Program-made: the position numbers and the translations under genes | Notes under the pieces: generated by a model | What the model saw: only the letters and a program-made list of their open reading frames with translations | What the model was told of the DNA's origin: nothing | The model's database searches: none | In this document: in pieces, positions 6,942 through 13,220 of the stretch | Position numbering within the stretch: position 1 is the stretch's first letter | Layout of the letters: each line of letters begins with the position of its first letter | From: Oscillospiraceae bacterium | Lineage (GTDB): Bacteria > Bacillota > Clostridia > Oscillospirales > Oscillospiraceae | DNA length: 13,220 nt | Assembly: GCA_016290695.1 (NCBI GenBank) | Contig: JAEEUX010000042.1 | Location: 1 to 13,220, forward strand | Direction: 5' to 3'

Positions 6942-7800
6942 TATCCCTCGCCTCCCTGTGCATTGAAAGAAGCTGCGAAATGAGCTTTTTTTGCGTGCGG
7001 CGCGGCGCTATCGCGTCGATAAAGCCGTGGTCGAGCAGAAATTCCGCCGTCTGGAAGCCCTTGGGCAGCGCCTTCCGCGTCGTCTGCTCGATAACTCTCG
7101 CCCCGGCGAAGCCGACGACGGCCCCCGGCTCGGCGAGGATTATATCGCCCTCCATCGCAAAGCTCGCCGTAACGCCGCCTGTTGTCGGGTCAGTCAATAC
7201 GGTGAGGTAAAATAGCCCCGCGTCGGAATGGCGGCGCACGGCGGCGCTCGTTTTCGCCATCTGCATGAGGGAAACAAGCCCCTCCTGCATCCTCGCGCCG
7301 CCGGAGACCGTGAAGCCAACGACGGGGAGGCGGCGCTCGGTGGCGTACTCAAAAAGCCGCGTTATCCGCTCGCCGACGGCCGAGCCCATAGAACCCATCA
7401 TAAAATACGGCTCCATGATGAAAAGACAGCACTCTTCGCCCTCTATCCGAGCCGTTCCGCAGATGACGGCCTCGTTTTCGCGGCTCGAAACCTGCGTGGT
7501 CTCGAGCTTTTTGCGGTAGCCGGGGAAGGAAAGCGGGTCGGAGGAGGAAACCTCGTCAAAAAGCGGGGCAAAAGTCCCGGCGTCGGCGGTTATGGCGAGG
7601 CGCTGACGCGCGTTCATGCGGAAATGGTAGCCGCAGGAGCAGAGGTTCTGCTCCGCCCAGATGCGGCTGAGGGGGATGGATTTGTGGCAGTTCGGGCAGA
7701 CCTTTTCCGGTTCGCTCTCGTCCGCCTGCGCGGGCAGGGCGCTGCGTCCGCCCTCCTCCAGCTCGTTTTTCGGCTGGAACAGAAAATCCAGTATCGCCAT
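6934..7800 (-). CDS. accD: Acetyl-CoA carboxylase carboxyltransferase subunit beta (zinc-ribbon subunit)
   Basis: This 288-residue protein is the beta subunit of the carboxyltransferase. After a 34-residue N-terminal stretch comes a zinc ribbon with C35, C38, C54 and C56. The crotonase-like core follows, with FTVSGGARMQEG, LTDPTTGGVTASFAMEGD and EPGAVVGFAGARVIEQT, which supply acetyl-CoA and oxyanion-hole contacts. The second zinc knuckle is odd: it reads CSCGYH (C-x-C), where the family normally has C-x2-C, while the 15-residue spacing between knuckles is normal. The DNA supports this reading without a frameshift. The start is 2 nt after the accC stop and has a GAGGAGGG site at 7807-7814. 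Confidence 0.96.
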   Translation of the reverse strand: MAILDFLFQPKNELEEGGRSALPAQADESEPEKVCPNCHKSIPLSRIWAEQNLCSCGYHFRMNARQRLAITADAGTFAPLFDEVSSSDPLSFPGYRKKLETTQVSSRENEAVICGTARIEGEECCLFIMEPYFMMGSMGSAVGERITRLFEYATERRLPVVGFTVSGGARMQEGLVSLMQMAKTSAAVRRHSDAGLFYLTVLTDPTTGGVTASFAMEGDIILAEPGAVVGFAGARVIEQTTRKALPKGFQTAEFLLDHGFIDAIAPRRTQKKLISQLLSMHREARDNG

Positions 7801-7802
7801 AG

Positions 7803-9110
7803 TCAGCCCTCCTCAATAAGGCGCAGGTCATAGTCGCCCGAAAGAAACTGCGGGCTGCTTACTATTTTAAGCTGCTCCTCGATGTTCGTTTCTATGCCGT
7901 TTATCACAAGCTCGCAAAGCGCCGCCTTCATTTTTCTCACCGCTTCCTCGCGCGTGGAGGCGCAGACTACGAGCTTGCCGAGCAGCGAGTCGTAATACGG
8001 GCTCACGCGCGAGCCGGGCGCGAGCCATGTGTCGAAGCGGACGAAGGGGCCGCCCGGAACGTGCAGGGAAAGGAGCTTCCCCGGCCTGCGGGCGTTTATG
8101 CGGCACTCTATCGAGGCGCCGCCGAAGGATATATCCTCCTGAGAAAAGCGCAGCGGGATGCCCGCCGCGGTGCGAATCTGCCATTTTACTATGTCGATGC
8201 CCGTGAGCATCTCGGTGACGCAGTGCTCCACCTGCAGGCGGACGTTCATTTCCATGAACCAGAAGCGCCCGGCGCTGTCCATAAGGAACTCCAGCGTCCC
8301 CACGCCGACATAGCCGAGCGCCTTCACGGCCTCGGCCGCCGCGCTAATAAGCTCGCGCCGCTGCGCTTCGGTAACGCCGGGGGAGGGCGTTTCCTCGATA
8401 AGCTTCTGGTGCCGGCGCTGGATGGAGCAGTCCCGCTCGCCGAGGCAGACGACTCTGCCGCTCTCGTCGGCGATTATCTGCAATTCTATGTGGCGCGCGG
8501 GGGCGATTAGCTTTTCCATATAAACGCTGCCGTCGCCAAAGGCGGCAGCGGCCTCCGCGACGGCGAGAGGGTAGGCGCTTTCAAGCTCAGAGCGGGAATT
8601 TACGGCGCGGATGCCGCGCCCGCCGCCGCCGAGACAGGCTTTGAGCATAACGGGGTAGCCGATTTCCCCGGCGCGGGCAACTGCCTCGTCGAGCGAAGCG
8701 AGCGCGAGCGTCCCCGGGATGGGGCGCAGGCGCGTTTTTGCGATGAGCGCCTTTATTTTCGCCTTGTCGCTTATTTCGTCCATAAGCGCGGGAGGCGGGC
8801 CGATAAAGGCAAGGCCGTGTTTTATGCAAAGCCGCGCGAAATGCGCGTTTTCGGAGAGGAAGCCGTAGCCGGGATGTATCGCCTGCGCGCCCGAAACGAG
8901 CGCGGCGCTTATGATGCGCTCCTCTTTAAGATAACTTTCCGAGGCCTGCGCCGGGCCGATGCAGTAGCTTTCGTCGGCGAGGGCGGCATGGAGGGCGTCG
9001 CGGTCCTCCTCGGAATAAACGGCGACGGAGGCGATGCCCATTTCCTTGCAGGCGCGGATAATTCTTATGGCTATCTCTCCGCGGTTGGCTATCAGGATTT
9101 TTGAGAACAT
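7803..9110 (-). CDS. accC: Acetyl-CoA carboxylase, biotin carboxylase subunit
   Basis: This 435-residue ATP-grasp enzyme carboxylates the biotin on AccB using ATP and bicarbonate. Seen in order: IANRGEIAIRIIRA (7-20), HPGYGFLSEN, the glycine-rich ATP lid LGGGGRGIR, ERDCSIQRRHQK, the metal and catalytic region FMEMNVRLQVEH (matching E288, N290, R292 and E296 of E. coli), ECRINA with the biotin/bicarbonate arginine, and SPYYDSLLGKL. Right after ECRINA the usual acidic EDP...F.PS stretch is missing and the chain goes directly to RRPGK, about 7 residues shorter than E. coli AccC. The C-terminal barrel otherwise continues normally. The start at 9110 has a GGAGAA site and lies 19 nt inside the end of fabZ, the largest overlap in the operon. 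Confidence 0.96.
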   Translation of the reverse strand: MFSKILIANRGEIAIRIIRACKEMGIASVAVYSEEDRDALHAALADESYCIGPAQASESYLKEERIISAALVSGAQAIHPGYGFLSENAHFARLCIKHGLAFIGPPPALMDEISDKAKIKALIAKTRLRPIPGTLALASLDEAVARAGEIGYPVMLKACLGGGGRGIRAVNSRSELESAYPLAVAEAAAAFGDGSVYMEKLIAPARHIELQIIADESGRVVCLGERDCSIQRRHQKLIEETPSPGVTEAQRRELISAAAEAVKALGYVGVGTLEFLMDSAGRFWFMEMNVRLQVEHCVTEMLTGIDIVKWQIRTAAGIPLRFSQEDISFGGASIECRINARRPGKLLSLHVPGGPFVRFDTWLAPGSRVSPYYDSLLGKLVVCASTREEAVRKMKAALCELVINGIETNIEEQLKIVSSPQFLSGDYDLRLIEEG

Positions 9111-9529
9111 AGCACATTCTCCGTTACGGCGAAGGAAAATTCCGCCTCTACGCAGAGCTTATCGCCGACGTAGCCCGCGCCGTGGGCAAAATAAAACGGG
9201 GGCTTCGAGCGCTTGAGGCTGCATCTGGTCTCAAACTTATCCCCCGGGCGGACGGGCGCGCGGAATTTCACGTTATTGAGCCCCGTGTACATCGGAAGCT
9301 TTCCCTCGCTCATCACGTCCGCGAGCAGGACGCAGCAGGACTGCGCCAGAATTTCGCAGAGCATGACGCCGGGAACCACCGGCGCGCCGGGAAAATGCCC
9401 GCGCAGGAACCATTCGTCCCCGCGGATATTGAGTACGCCCCGCGCTTCGTCCCCCTCGCGGGAGGCTTCGTCCAGAAGGAGCATTTCGTCGCGGTGCGGC
9501 AAAATGTTCTTGAGTTCTTCTCTCGTCAT
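9092..9529 (-). CDS. fabZ: 3-hydroxyacyl-ACP dehydratase
   Basis: This hot-dog-fold dehydratase removes water from 3-hydroxyacyl-ACP to give trans-2-enoyl-ACP. From the chosen start it has 145 residues: LPHRDEMLLLD near the N-terminus, the catalytic histidine in RGHFPGAPVVPGV (residue 45) and the catalytic glutamate in MLCEILAQ (residue 59). Two starts are possible. A GTG at 9535 overlaps the accB stop, but the GGGGGG ribosome site (9538-9543) is only 2 nt from it. The ATG at 9529 is 8 nt away and is preferred. FabZ rather than FabA is indicated by the short length and by a glutamate instead of an aspartate in the active site. With no FabA or FabM in the window, FabZ may also matter for unsaturated chains. 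Confidence 0.95.
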   Translation of the reverse strand: MTREELKNILPHRDEMLLLDEASREGDEARGVLNIRGDEWFLRGHFPGAPVVPGVMLCEILAQSCCVLLADVMSEGKLPMYTGLNNVKFRAPVRPGDKFETRCSLKRSKPPFYFAHGAGYVGDKLCVEAEFSFAVTENVLCSQKS

Positions 9530-9531
9530 TT

Positions 9532-9966
9532 TCACTGCCCCCCTATGCGGAAAAGCGGCGTTCCGTACTCGACGGTCTGCCCGTTCTCGGCCAAAATCTG
9601 GGTAACGACGCCGTCGCGCTCGGCGGTAATTTCGTTCATGAGCTTCATGGCCTCGATTATGCAGAGCGTGTCGCCCTTTTTCACGCGGTCGCCCACCTTA
9701 ACGAAGGCTTCGGCGTTCTCGGCGGGCGCTGAATAGAATACGCCCACCATCGGGGAGAGGACGGCGGGCTCGTCGGGCTGCTCCGGCGCGGCCTTGGCTT
9801 CCTCCTGCGCGTCAAACGGGCGCAGTATTTCGGCCTGAGCGCGGGCGGGGAGGCTCGCGCTGCTGCGCTCGAGGCGCACGACGCTTGTTCCCTCGGTAAG
9901 CTCGAGGGCCGTAAGGTCAAGCTCCTTCATGAGCTTTGCGTATTTTCTGATGCTTTCTTCTTTCAT
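9532..9966 (-). CDS. accB: Acetyl-CoA carboxylase biotin carboxyl carrier protein
   Basis: This 144-residue carrier has a conserved N-terminal segment (IRKYAKLMKELDLTALEL), an Ala/Pro/Glu-rich linker (about residues 35-66) and a C-terminal biotinyl domain from SPMVGVFY (71-78) to the end. The biotinylated lysine is K108 in EAMKLMNE. The thumb segment between GVFY and FVKVGD (SAPAENAEA) is present, as in bacterial BCCP proteins. It shuttles carboxybiotin between AccC and AccA/AccD. The start lies 13 nt after the fabG stop with an AGGAGT site at 9975-9980. It precedes fabZ by 2 nt. Confidence 0.97.
   Translation of the reverse strand: MKEESIRKYAKLMKELDLTALELTEGTSVVRLERSSASLPARAQAEILRPFDAQEEAKAAPEQPDEPAVLSPMVGVFYSAPAENAEAFVKVGDRVKKGDTLCIIEAMKLMNEITAERDGVVTQILAENGQTVEYGTPLFRIGGQ
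9538..9543 (-). promoter_or_regulatory. Ribosome binding site deciding the fabZ start
   Basis: GGGGGG on the minus strand, within the last two glycine codons of accB, is 8 nt upstream of the ATG at 9529 but only 2 nt upstream of the alternative GTG at 9535. The spacing favours the ATG. Confidence 0.6.
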
Positions 9967-9979
9967 TGCCTGTCACTCC

Positions 9980-10711
9980 TTACATGGCCATGCCGCCGTC
10001 TACGCGCAGGACTTCGCCGGTGATATAATCGGCGCAGACGAGGAAGGCGACGGCCTCGGCGATTTCCTCGGGCTTTGCAAACCTGCCGAGCGGGACGGCT
10101 GCGGCAAGAGTCTCCTGAGAGCCGAGCGAAGAAGTCATGTCCGTTTCGACGAAGCCGGGGGCCACGGCGTTGCAGGTTATGCCGCGCGGGGCAAGCTCTC
10201 GCGCGACGGTTTTGGTGAGGCCTATAAGCCCCGCCTTGGAGGCGGAGTAGTTGGCCTGGCCGGGGTTGCCCATTATTCCGGCGACGGAGCTTATGTTCAC
10301 GATGCGCCCGTATCTGGCGCGGATGAAGAGGCCGGAACAGTGGCGTATCATGTTGAACGCGCCCTTGAGGTTCGCGTCTATAACGGCGTCGAAGGCTTCC
10401 TCCTTCATGCTTGCGATGAGCCCGTCGCGCGTGATGCCGGCGTTATTTATGAGGATGTCCACGCCGCCGAACTCCGCCTTTATCGCGGCGACGGTCTCCT
10501 TCGTTTCGGCGAAATCGGCGACGTTTGCCTTCCACGCGCGCGCCTTCACGCCGTATTTTTCCGCGCACTCAGCGCAGACCGCCTCCGCCGCCTCGATGGA
10601 CGAGGAAACGATTATGGCGATGTTCGCGCCGAGCGAGGCAAGCTTTTTCGCCGTCGCTGCGCCGATGCCGCGCGAGCCGCCGGTAACTATGGCTGTTTTA
10701 CCCTTCAGCAT
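9980..10711 (-). CDS. fabG: 3-oxoacyl-ACP reductase
   Basis: This 243-residue short-chain dehydrogenase reduces 3-oxoacyl-ACP with NADPH. The cofactor loop TGGSRGIG (10-17), NNAG (89-92) and the catalytic set N114, S142, Y155 and K159 (YSASK) are all present. The C-terminus ends ITGEVLRVDGGMAM, typical of FabG. The start at 10711 is chosen because GGAGGT (10718-10723) is 6 nt upstream and MLKGKTAIVTGG is the usual N-terminus; a longer in-frame reading to 10768 runs into fabD and adds nothing recognisable. It overlaps the fabD stop by 7 nt, so its ribosome site lies inside fabD. Confidence 0.97.
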   Translation of the reverse strand: MLKGKTAIVTGGSRGIGAATAKKLASLGANIAIIVSSSIEAAEAVCAECAEKYGVKARAWKANVADFAETKETVAAIKAEFGGVDILINNAGITRDGLIASMKEEAFDAVIDANLKGAFNMIRHCSGLFIRARYGRIVNISSVAGIMGNPGQANYSASKAGLIGLTKTVARELAPRGITCNAVAPGFVETDMTSSLGSQETLAAAVPLGRFAKPEEIAEAVAFLVCADYITGEVLRVDGGMAM

Positions 10712-11622
10712 GGTTTTACCTCCGAAACTGCCGCTTCCAGCTCGCCAAGCTCCTGCAAGGCGACGCAAAGCGGCGCAGAGTCTATTCGTTTTATGAGCCC
10801 GCAGAGCGTTTTGCCCGCGCCGAGCTCCAGAAATCTGTCCGCTCCTGCCTCTATCATGCCGCGCACGCTCTTTTCCCAGCGGACGGGGTGGTTCATCTGG
10901 GCGCTGAGCTCCGGAAGGACCTCCGGGGAGTAGGCTTTGCCGGTGAAATTCGCGTAGACAGGGATTTTCGGCGCGTTTATATTCGCCTTTCCCAGCGCCT
11001 CGGCAAAGGACGCGGCCGGGGCGTCCATGAACGGGGAGTGGAACGCGCCGTTTACGCGGATGGGTACGGCCTTGCCGCCCGAAGCCTTTACCGCTTCGCA
11101 GAACTTCGCCATCTCGTCCGCCGCGCCGGAAACGGAGACCTGACCCGGGCAGTTATAGTTTACTGGATAAACGCGGGAAAATCTGGCGCAAAGCGCCTCG
11201 ACCTCCGCGTCCGTGAGCTTGAGGACGGCGGCCATGCTGCTTTCCGTTTCCTCGGCGGCCTTCTGCATGAGTTCGCCGCGTAGAGTGACGAGCTTTAAGC
11301 CCTCCTCGAAGGAGAAAACGCCCGCGTAGGTGAGCGCTGAAAGCTCGCCGAGCGAAAAGCCCGCCGCCATGTCCGCGAGAACGCCCGCTTCCTCAAGCGC
11401 CGCCGCCGCGGCGAGCGCCACCGTGAAAAGGCAGGGCTGCGTCACGCGCGTCTGCTTTAGTTCTTCCTCAGTGCCGGAAAAGCACTGGGCGAGAAGCCCG
11501 GGGCGAATAGCCTCCGCCGCGTCGAAAACGCGCCTTGCCGCGGCGCTTCCCTCGTAAAAGGATTTGCCCATGCCGGGCTGCTGAGCGCCCTGCCCGGCGA
11601 ACACAAAGGCTATTTTACCCAT
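10705..11622 (-). CDS. fabD: Malonyl-CoA:ACP transacylase
   Basis: This 305-residue enzyme moves malonyl from CoA to AcpP. The oxyanion loop GQGAQ (10-14), the nucleophile S90 in GFSLGE, R115 in TLRGELM and H195 in AFHSPFM match the E. coli residues S92, R117 and H201 in order and spacing. The nucleophile elbow has Phe where many homologues have His (GHSLGE); the G-x-S-x-G pattern is kept. The start at 11622 lies 13 nt inside the end of fabK, with an AGGGAG-like site about 7 nt upstream. It overlaps fabG by 7 nt. Confidence 0.97.
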   Translation of the reverse strand: MGKIAFVFAGQGAQQPGMGKSFYEGSAAARRVFDAAEAIRPGLLAQCFSGTEEELKQTRVTQPCLFTVALAAAAALEEAGVLADMAAGFSLGELSALTYAGVFSFEEGLKLVTLRGELMQKAAEETESSMAAVLKLTDAEVEALCARFSRVYPVNYNCPGQVSVSGAADEMAKFCEAVKASGGKAVPIRVNGAFHSPFMDAPAASFAEALGKANINAPKIPVYANFTGKAYSPEVLPELSAQMNHPVRWEKSVRGMIEAGADRFLELGAGKTLCGLIKRIDSAPLCVALQELGELEAAVSEVKPC

Positions 11623-12554
11623 TTTGCCGCTCCCTTCAATACAGGCTCGGCTTCTTCGATGACCTCGCGCACTATCTCCGCCGCGGGCTGGATGCGGTCT
11701 ACTCTCGCGGCAATCTGCCCGGAGAGGAAGCAGCCGTTCTCGGTATCGCCCTCCACGACGGCGCGGCGCAATGCGCCCCCGGCGAGCTTATCGAGTTCCT
11801 CGTCCGGCGCGCCGGAATATTCAAGCTGCGCGTAAGCGCGGGGGAACTTCGTTCTCAGGCTGCGGACGGGGTGGCCGAGGCGCTTGCCCGTGACCATCGT
11901 GCAAAGGTCGCCCGCCTTGAGTATTTTTTCCTTATAAACGGGGTGGACGGAGCATTCCTCCGCGCAGAGGAAGCGCGTGCCCATCTGGACGCCGCAGGCC
12001 CCCAGCATGAACGAGGCCGCGACTGCGCGCCCGTCGGCAATTCCGCCCGCCGCGATAACGGGAAGCTCCGTCGCGTCGCAGACCAAGGGGACGAGCACCA
12101 TAGTAGTCAGCTCGCCGACATGTCCGCCGCTTTCGCCGCCCTCGGCAATGAGCGCGGAGGCGCCGAGCCTCGTCATGAGCTTTGCCATAGCCACGGAGGC
12201 GACGACGGGGATGACCTTCACGCCCGCGTCCTTCCACATCTGCATATACTTCGAGGGGTTGCCCGCGCCGGTGGTAACGGCGGCAAGCTTTTCCTCCGCC
12301 GCGAGCGCCGCAACGGCGTCGGCATGCGGGCTCATGAGCATGATGTTCAGCCCGAAGGGCTTATCCGTGAGCGAGCGGGCGATGTGTATCTGCTCGCGGA
12401 TATAGTCCGGCTCCGCGTTCCCGGCGGCTATGATGCCGAAGCCTCCGCCGTTGCTTACCGCGGCGGCGAGCTTCCCGTCGGCTATCCAGGCCATGCCGCC
12501 CTGGAGGACGGGGTACTTTATGCCGAGAAGGGAGCAAATTTCAGTTTCTATCAT
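11610..12554 (-). CDS. fabK: FMN-dependent enoyl-ACP reductase II
   Basis: This 314-residue flavoprotein of the nitronate monooxygenase/2-nitropropane dioxygenase-like TIM-barrel family reduces trans-2-enoyl-ACP in the last step of the cycle. Family signals are PVLQGGMAWIA (15-25), PFGLNIMLMSP (66-76), TGAGNPS (95-101), EGGESGGHVGE with the active-site H145, the FMN-phosphate loop AAGGIADG (about 172-179) and GTRFLCAEEC. FabK replaces FabI in streptococci and many clostridia. Its place directly after acpP and before fabD supports FabK rather than a nitronate monooxygenase. The start overlaps the acpP stop as ATGA, with AAGGA in acpP as ribosome site. As the only enoyl reductase in the window it predicts tolerance to triclosan, which targets FabI. 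Confidence 0.96.
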   Translation of the reverse strand: MIETEICSLLGIKYPVLQGGMAWIADGKLAAAVSNGGGFGIIAAGNAEPDYIREQIHIARSLTDKPFGLNIMLMSPHADAVAALAAEEKLAAVTTGAGNPSKYMQMWKDAGVKVIPVVASVAMAKLMTRLGASALIAEGGESGGHVGELTTMVLVPLVCDATELPVIAAGGIADGRAVAASFMLGACGVQMGTRFLCAEECSVHPVYKEKILKAGDLCTMVTGKRLGHPVRSLRTKFPRAYAQLEYSGAPDEELDKLAGGALRRAVVEGDTENGCFLSGQIAARVDRIQPAAEIVREVIEEAEPVLKGAAKWVK

Positions 12555-12781
12555 TGCTGTTCCTTCATCTTGCGCTCGATGAACTCTACGAGCTCGCCCA
12601 CGGTCTCGACCTTCTCGTCAAGCTCTATTTCGATGCCGACCTTGTCCTCAAGGTTCATGAGCATCTCAACGGTATCGAGAGAGTCGATGCCGAAATCGGC
12701 AAAGGTGGACTCGGGCGTGATGTCCGATACGGGACAGTCGTTTCTTTCTGCGATAAGCTCTGCAATGGCCTCAAAAATCAT
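12551..12781 (-). CDS. acpP: Acyl carrier protein
   Basis: This 76-residue acidic protein begins MIFEAIAELIAERN and has the phosphopantetheine attachment serine S34 in the GIDSLDTVE motif, followed by the acidic recognition helix (EMLMNLEDKVGIEIELDE). It carries all acyl intermediates of the pathway as thioesters. It is the first gene of the operon: a strong AGGAGGT site (12789-12795) lies 7 nt before the ATG, and the promoter is about 100 nt upstream. Leading position and strong ribosome site fit the high protein level that ACP needs. The stop overlaps the fabK start by 4 nt. Confidence 0.98.
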   Translation of the reverse strand: MIFEAIAELIAERNDCPVSDITPESTFADFGIDSLDTVEMLMNLEDKVGIEIELDEKVETVGELVEFIERKMKEQQ

Positions 12782-12809
12782 GGTGATTACCTCCTGAAGT
12801 TTCGTGATT

Positions 12810-12823
12810 GCCGCTTCTGCGGC
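12810..12823 (-). other. Small hairpin in the operon leader, with plus-strand T-run beside it
   Basis: A 5-bp stem with a 4-nt loop (GCCGC-AGAA-GCGGC on the minus strand) lies about 15 nt upstream of the acpP ribosome site. On the plus strand it is followed by a T-run (from 12829), which resembles an intrinsic terminator for antisense transcription. On the minus strand no T-run follows, so it is not an attenuator by this criterion. Function is unproven. Confidence 0.4.
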
Positions 12824-12847
12824 GCTCGTTTTTTGTTTTGTAACCGG

Positions 12848-12874
12848 GAGATTAACGCCCGGCCATCTAATCTC
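12848..12874 (-). promoter_or_regulatory. Inverted repeat at the predicted transcription start (candidate operator or leader hairpin)
   Basis: A perfect 7-bp inverted repeat, GAGATTA-N13-TAATCTC, begins at or next to the expected +1 of the operon promoter. A second, overlapping inverted repeat (CCGGG 12844-12848 with CCCGG 12858-12862) cannot form at the same time in RNA. The placement suits a repressor site or a leader RNA structure. It does not match the FapR or FabT sites I know closely enough to name a regulator. Confidence 0.45.
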
Positions 12875-12881
12875 GCAGATT

Positions 12882-12910
12882 ATTATAAACTGATATTGGG
12901 ATTAAGTCAA
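12882..12910 (-). promoter_or_regulatory. Sigma-A type promoter of the fatty-acid operon
   Basis: On the minus strand TTGACT (12905-12910) is separated by 17 nt from a consensus TATAAT (12882-12887). This is five of six -35 bases, a perfect -10 and optimal spacing. Transcription should start near 12874-12876, giving an acpP leader of about 95 nt. No comparable promoter was seen between the downstream genes, where gaps are at most 13 nt. Confidence 0.88.
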
Positions 12911-13011
12911 GTGTTTTTGCAGAGCGTTATTGCTTGCGGCAAAGATTATGCAATGTCGCTGCGTGCCTAAATGAATGCTGAATATGTATAGATTGAAAGT
13001 TAATAATCGCC

Positions 13012-13049
13012 GCGCGCTCGCTCCCCACGTTGGGGAGCGAAAGGCGCGC
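13012..13049. repeat. Long hairpin upstream of the operon promoter
   Basis: A 9-bp perfect stem (CGCTCCCCA / TGGGGAGCG, loop CGT) is nested in an outer 6-bp GCGCGC stem, with a small asymmetric internal loop (T against AAAG). No T-run follows on either strand, so it is a poor intrinsic terminator. It may be the remnant of a dispersed palindromic element, together with the GC-rich stretch up to about 13078. Confidence 0.5.
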
Positions 13050-13142
13050 TGGGTCGTCGCGCCCTGCGATACGGCGGTCATATTACAATAAGCATACATC
13101 GTACATTGTACAAATGGCAGGTTCCGACATATATAAACGCAA

Positions 13143-13168
13143 AAAGAGCCGGGAAAACCCGGCTCTTT
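13143..13168. terminator. Bidirectional intrinsic terminator
   Basis: An 11-bp perfect stem (AAAGAGCCGGG / CCCGGCTCTTT) closes on an AAAA loop. On the minus strand the T-run reads CTCTTTTTGCG; on the plus strand CTCTTTAATTAT. It most likely ends a gene lying to the right of the window and insulates the fatty-acid operon from upstream transcription. Confidence 0.85.
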
Positions 13169-13180
13169 AATTATAATGTT

Positions 13181-13220
13181 GACCTCTCAGTCTCGGGCTT
13201 CGCCCTCGCCAGCTCCCCTG
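13181..13220. repeat. Probable end of a dispersed (MITE-like) repeat, cut by the window edge
   Basis: The stretch from ACCTCTCAGTC to AGCTCCCCTG resembles, from memory, a short palindromic element common in clostridial gut genomes, often read on the other strand as AGGGGAGCTG...GACTGAGAGGT. It has an inner GGGC-TTC-GCCC hairpin (13195-13205). Only one end is present, so terminal repeats cannot be checked. Confidence 0.35.

Larger units (their letters stand above)
12911..13220. other. Non-coding stretch upstream of the operon promoter
   Basis: No credible gene lies here. It contains the long hairpin (13012-13049), an 11-bp palindrome GTACATTGTAC (13101-13111), the bidirectional terminator and the right-edge repeat. 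A 65-codon minus-strand reading frame (12902-13099) runs through the hairpin, has no ribosome site and no recognisable product. Confidence 0.6.

Noticed and set aside
10712..10768. N-terminal extension of fabG
   Set aside because: It overlaps fabD out of frame; GGAGGT 6 nt before 10711 and the conserved MLKGKTAIVTGG start favour the shorter form.
11610..12554. Nitronate monooxygenase instead of FabK
   Set aside because: The two families are related, but the operon position after acpP, the GGHVGE active-site histidine and the lack of another enoyl reductase favour FabK.
11535..12797. Plus-strand frame of 420 codons opposite fabK and acpP
   Set aside because: It covers three well-supported minus-strand genes and shows no protein-family signal.
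12848..12910. FapR or FabT operator at the promoter
   Set aside because: The palindrome has TTAG and TTAA at its ends but spacing and centre do not fit the FapR consensus, and there is no TTTGA...TCAAA FabT-type site.
12902..13099. Small 65-codon minus-strand frame upstream of acpP
   Set aside because: It passes through a GC-rich hairpin and the -35 region of the promoter, has no ribosome site and no recognisable product.

Overview
The window looks like chromosomal DNA from a GC-rich anaerobic Firmicute, most likely a clostridium of the Oscillospiraceae/Oscillospirales type. This is inferred from gene content: FMN-dependent FabK as the enoyl reductase, a four-subunit acetyl-CoA carboxylase encoded inside the fatty-acid operon, a DegV protein, a surface protein with tryptophan-rich SLH domains, and strong AGGAGG-type ribosome binding sites. 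No rRNA, tRNA, CRISPR array, transposase or phage gene was seen.

Layout: (1) 2-1057, plus strand: the C-terminal part of a secreted SLH-domain surface protein whose start lies off the left edge. (2) 1058-1158: a short convergent spacer with a perfect 11-bp hairpin. (3) 1159-12781, minus strand: thirteen tightly packed genes, read from right to left as acpP, fabK, fabD, fabG, accB, fabZ, accC, accD, accA, fabF, a second KAS II-like gene, an AMP-forming acyl-CoA/acid ligase, and a degV gene. Gaps are at most 13 nt and many genes overlap (4 to 19 nt), so this is almost certainly one operon. (4) 12782-13220: 439 bp without a gene. It holds the operon leader, a near-consensus sigma-A promoter (TTGACT, 17 nt, TATAAT), an inverted repeat at the predicted transcription start, a long hairpin, a textbook bidirectional terminator and the edge of a probable dispersed repeat.

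Together the genes encode most of type II fatty acid synthesis. AccA/B/C/D make malonyl-CoA and FabD loads malonyl onto AcpP. FabF (and perhaps the second synthase) condenses, FabG reduces, FabZ dehydrates and FabK completes the cycle. FabH, the initiating synthase, is not in the window, nor is any recognisable regulator (FabT or FapR) or a dedicated unsaturated-fatty-acid enzyme (FabA, FabM). The unusual part is the promoter-distal end, where a divergent second ketosynthase, an adenylate-forming ligase and a DegV (FakB-family) fatty-acid-binding protein are joined to the pathway. A plausible but untested reading is that this tail handles exogenous or special acyl chains. The core is a well-known system; the tail, the leader and small deletions in AccC and AccD are the parts worth a second look.
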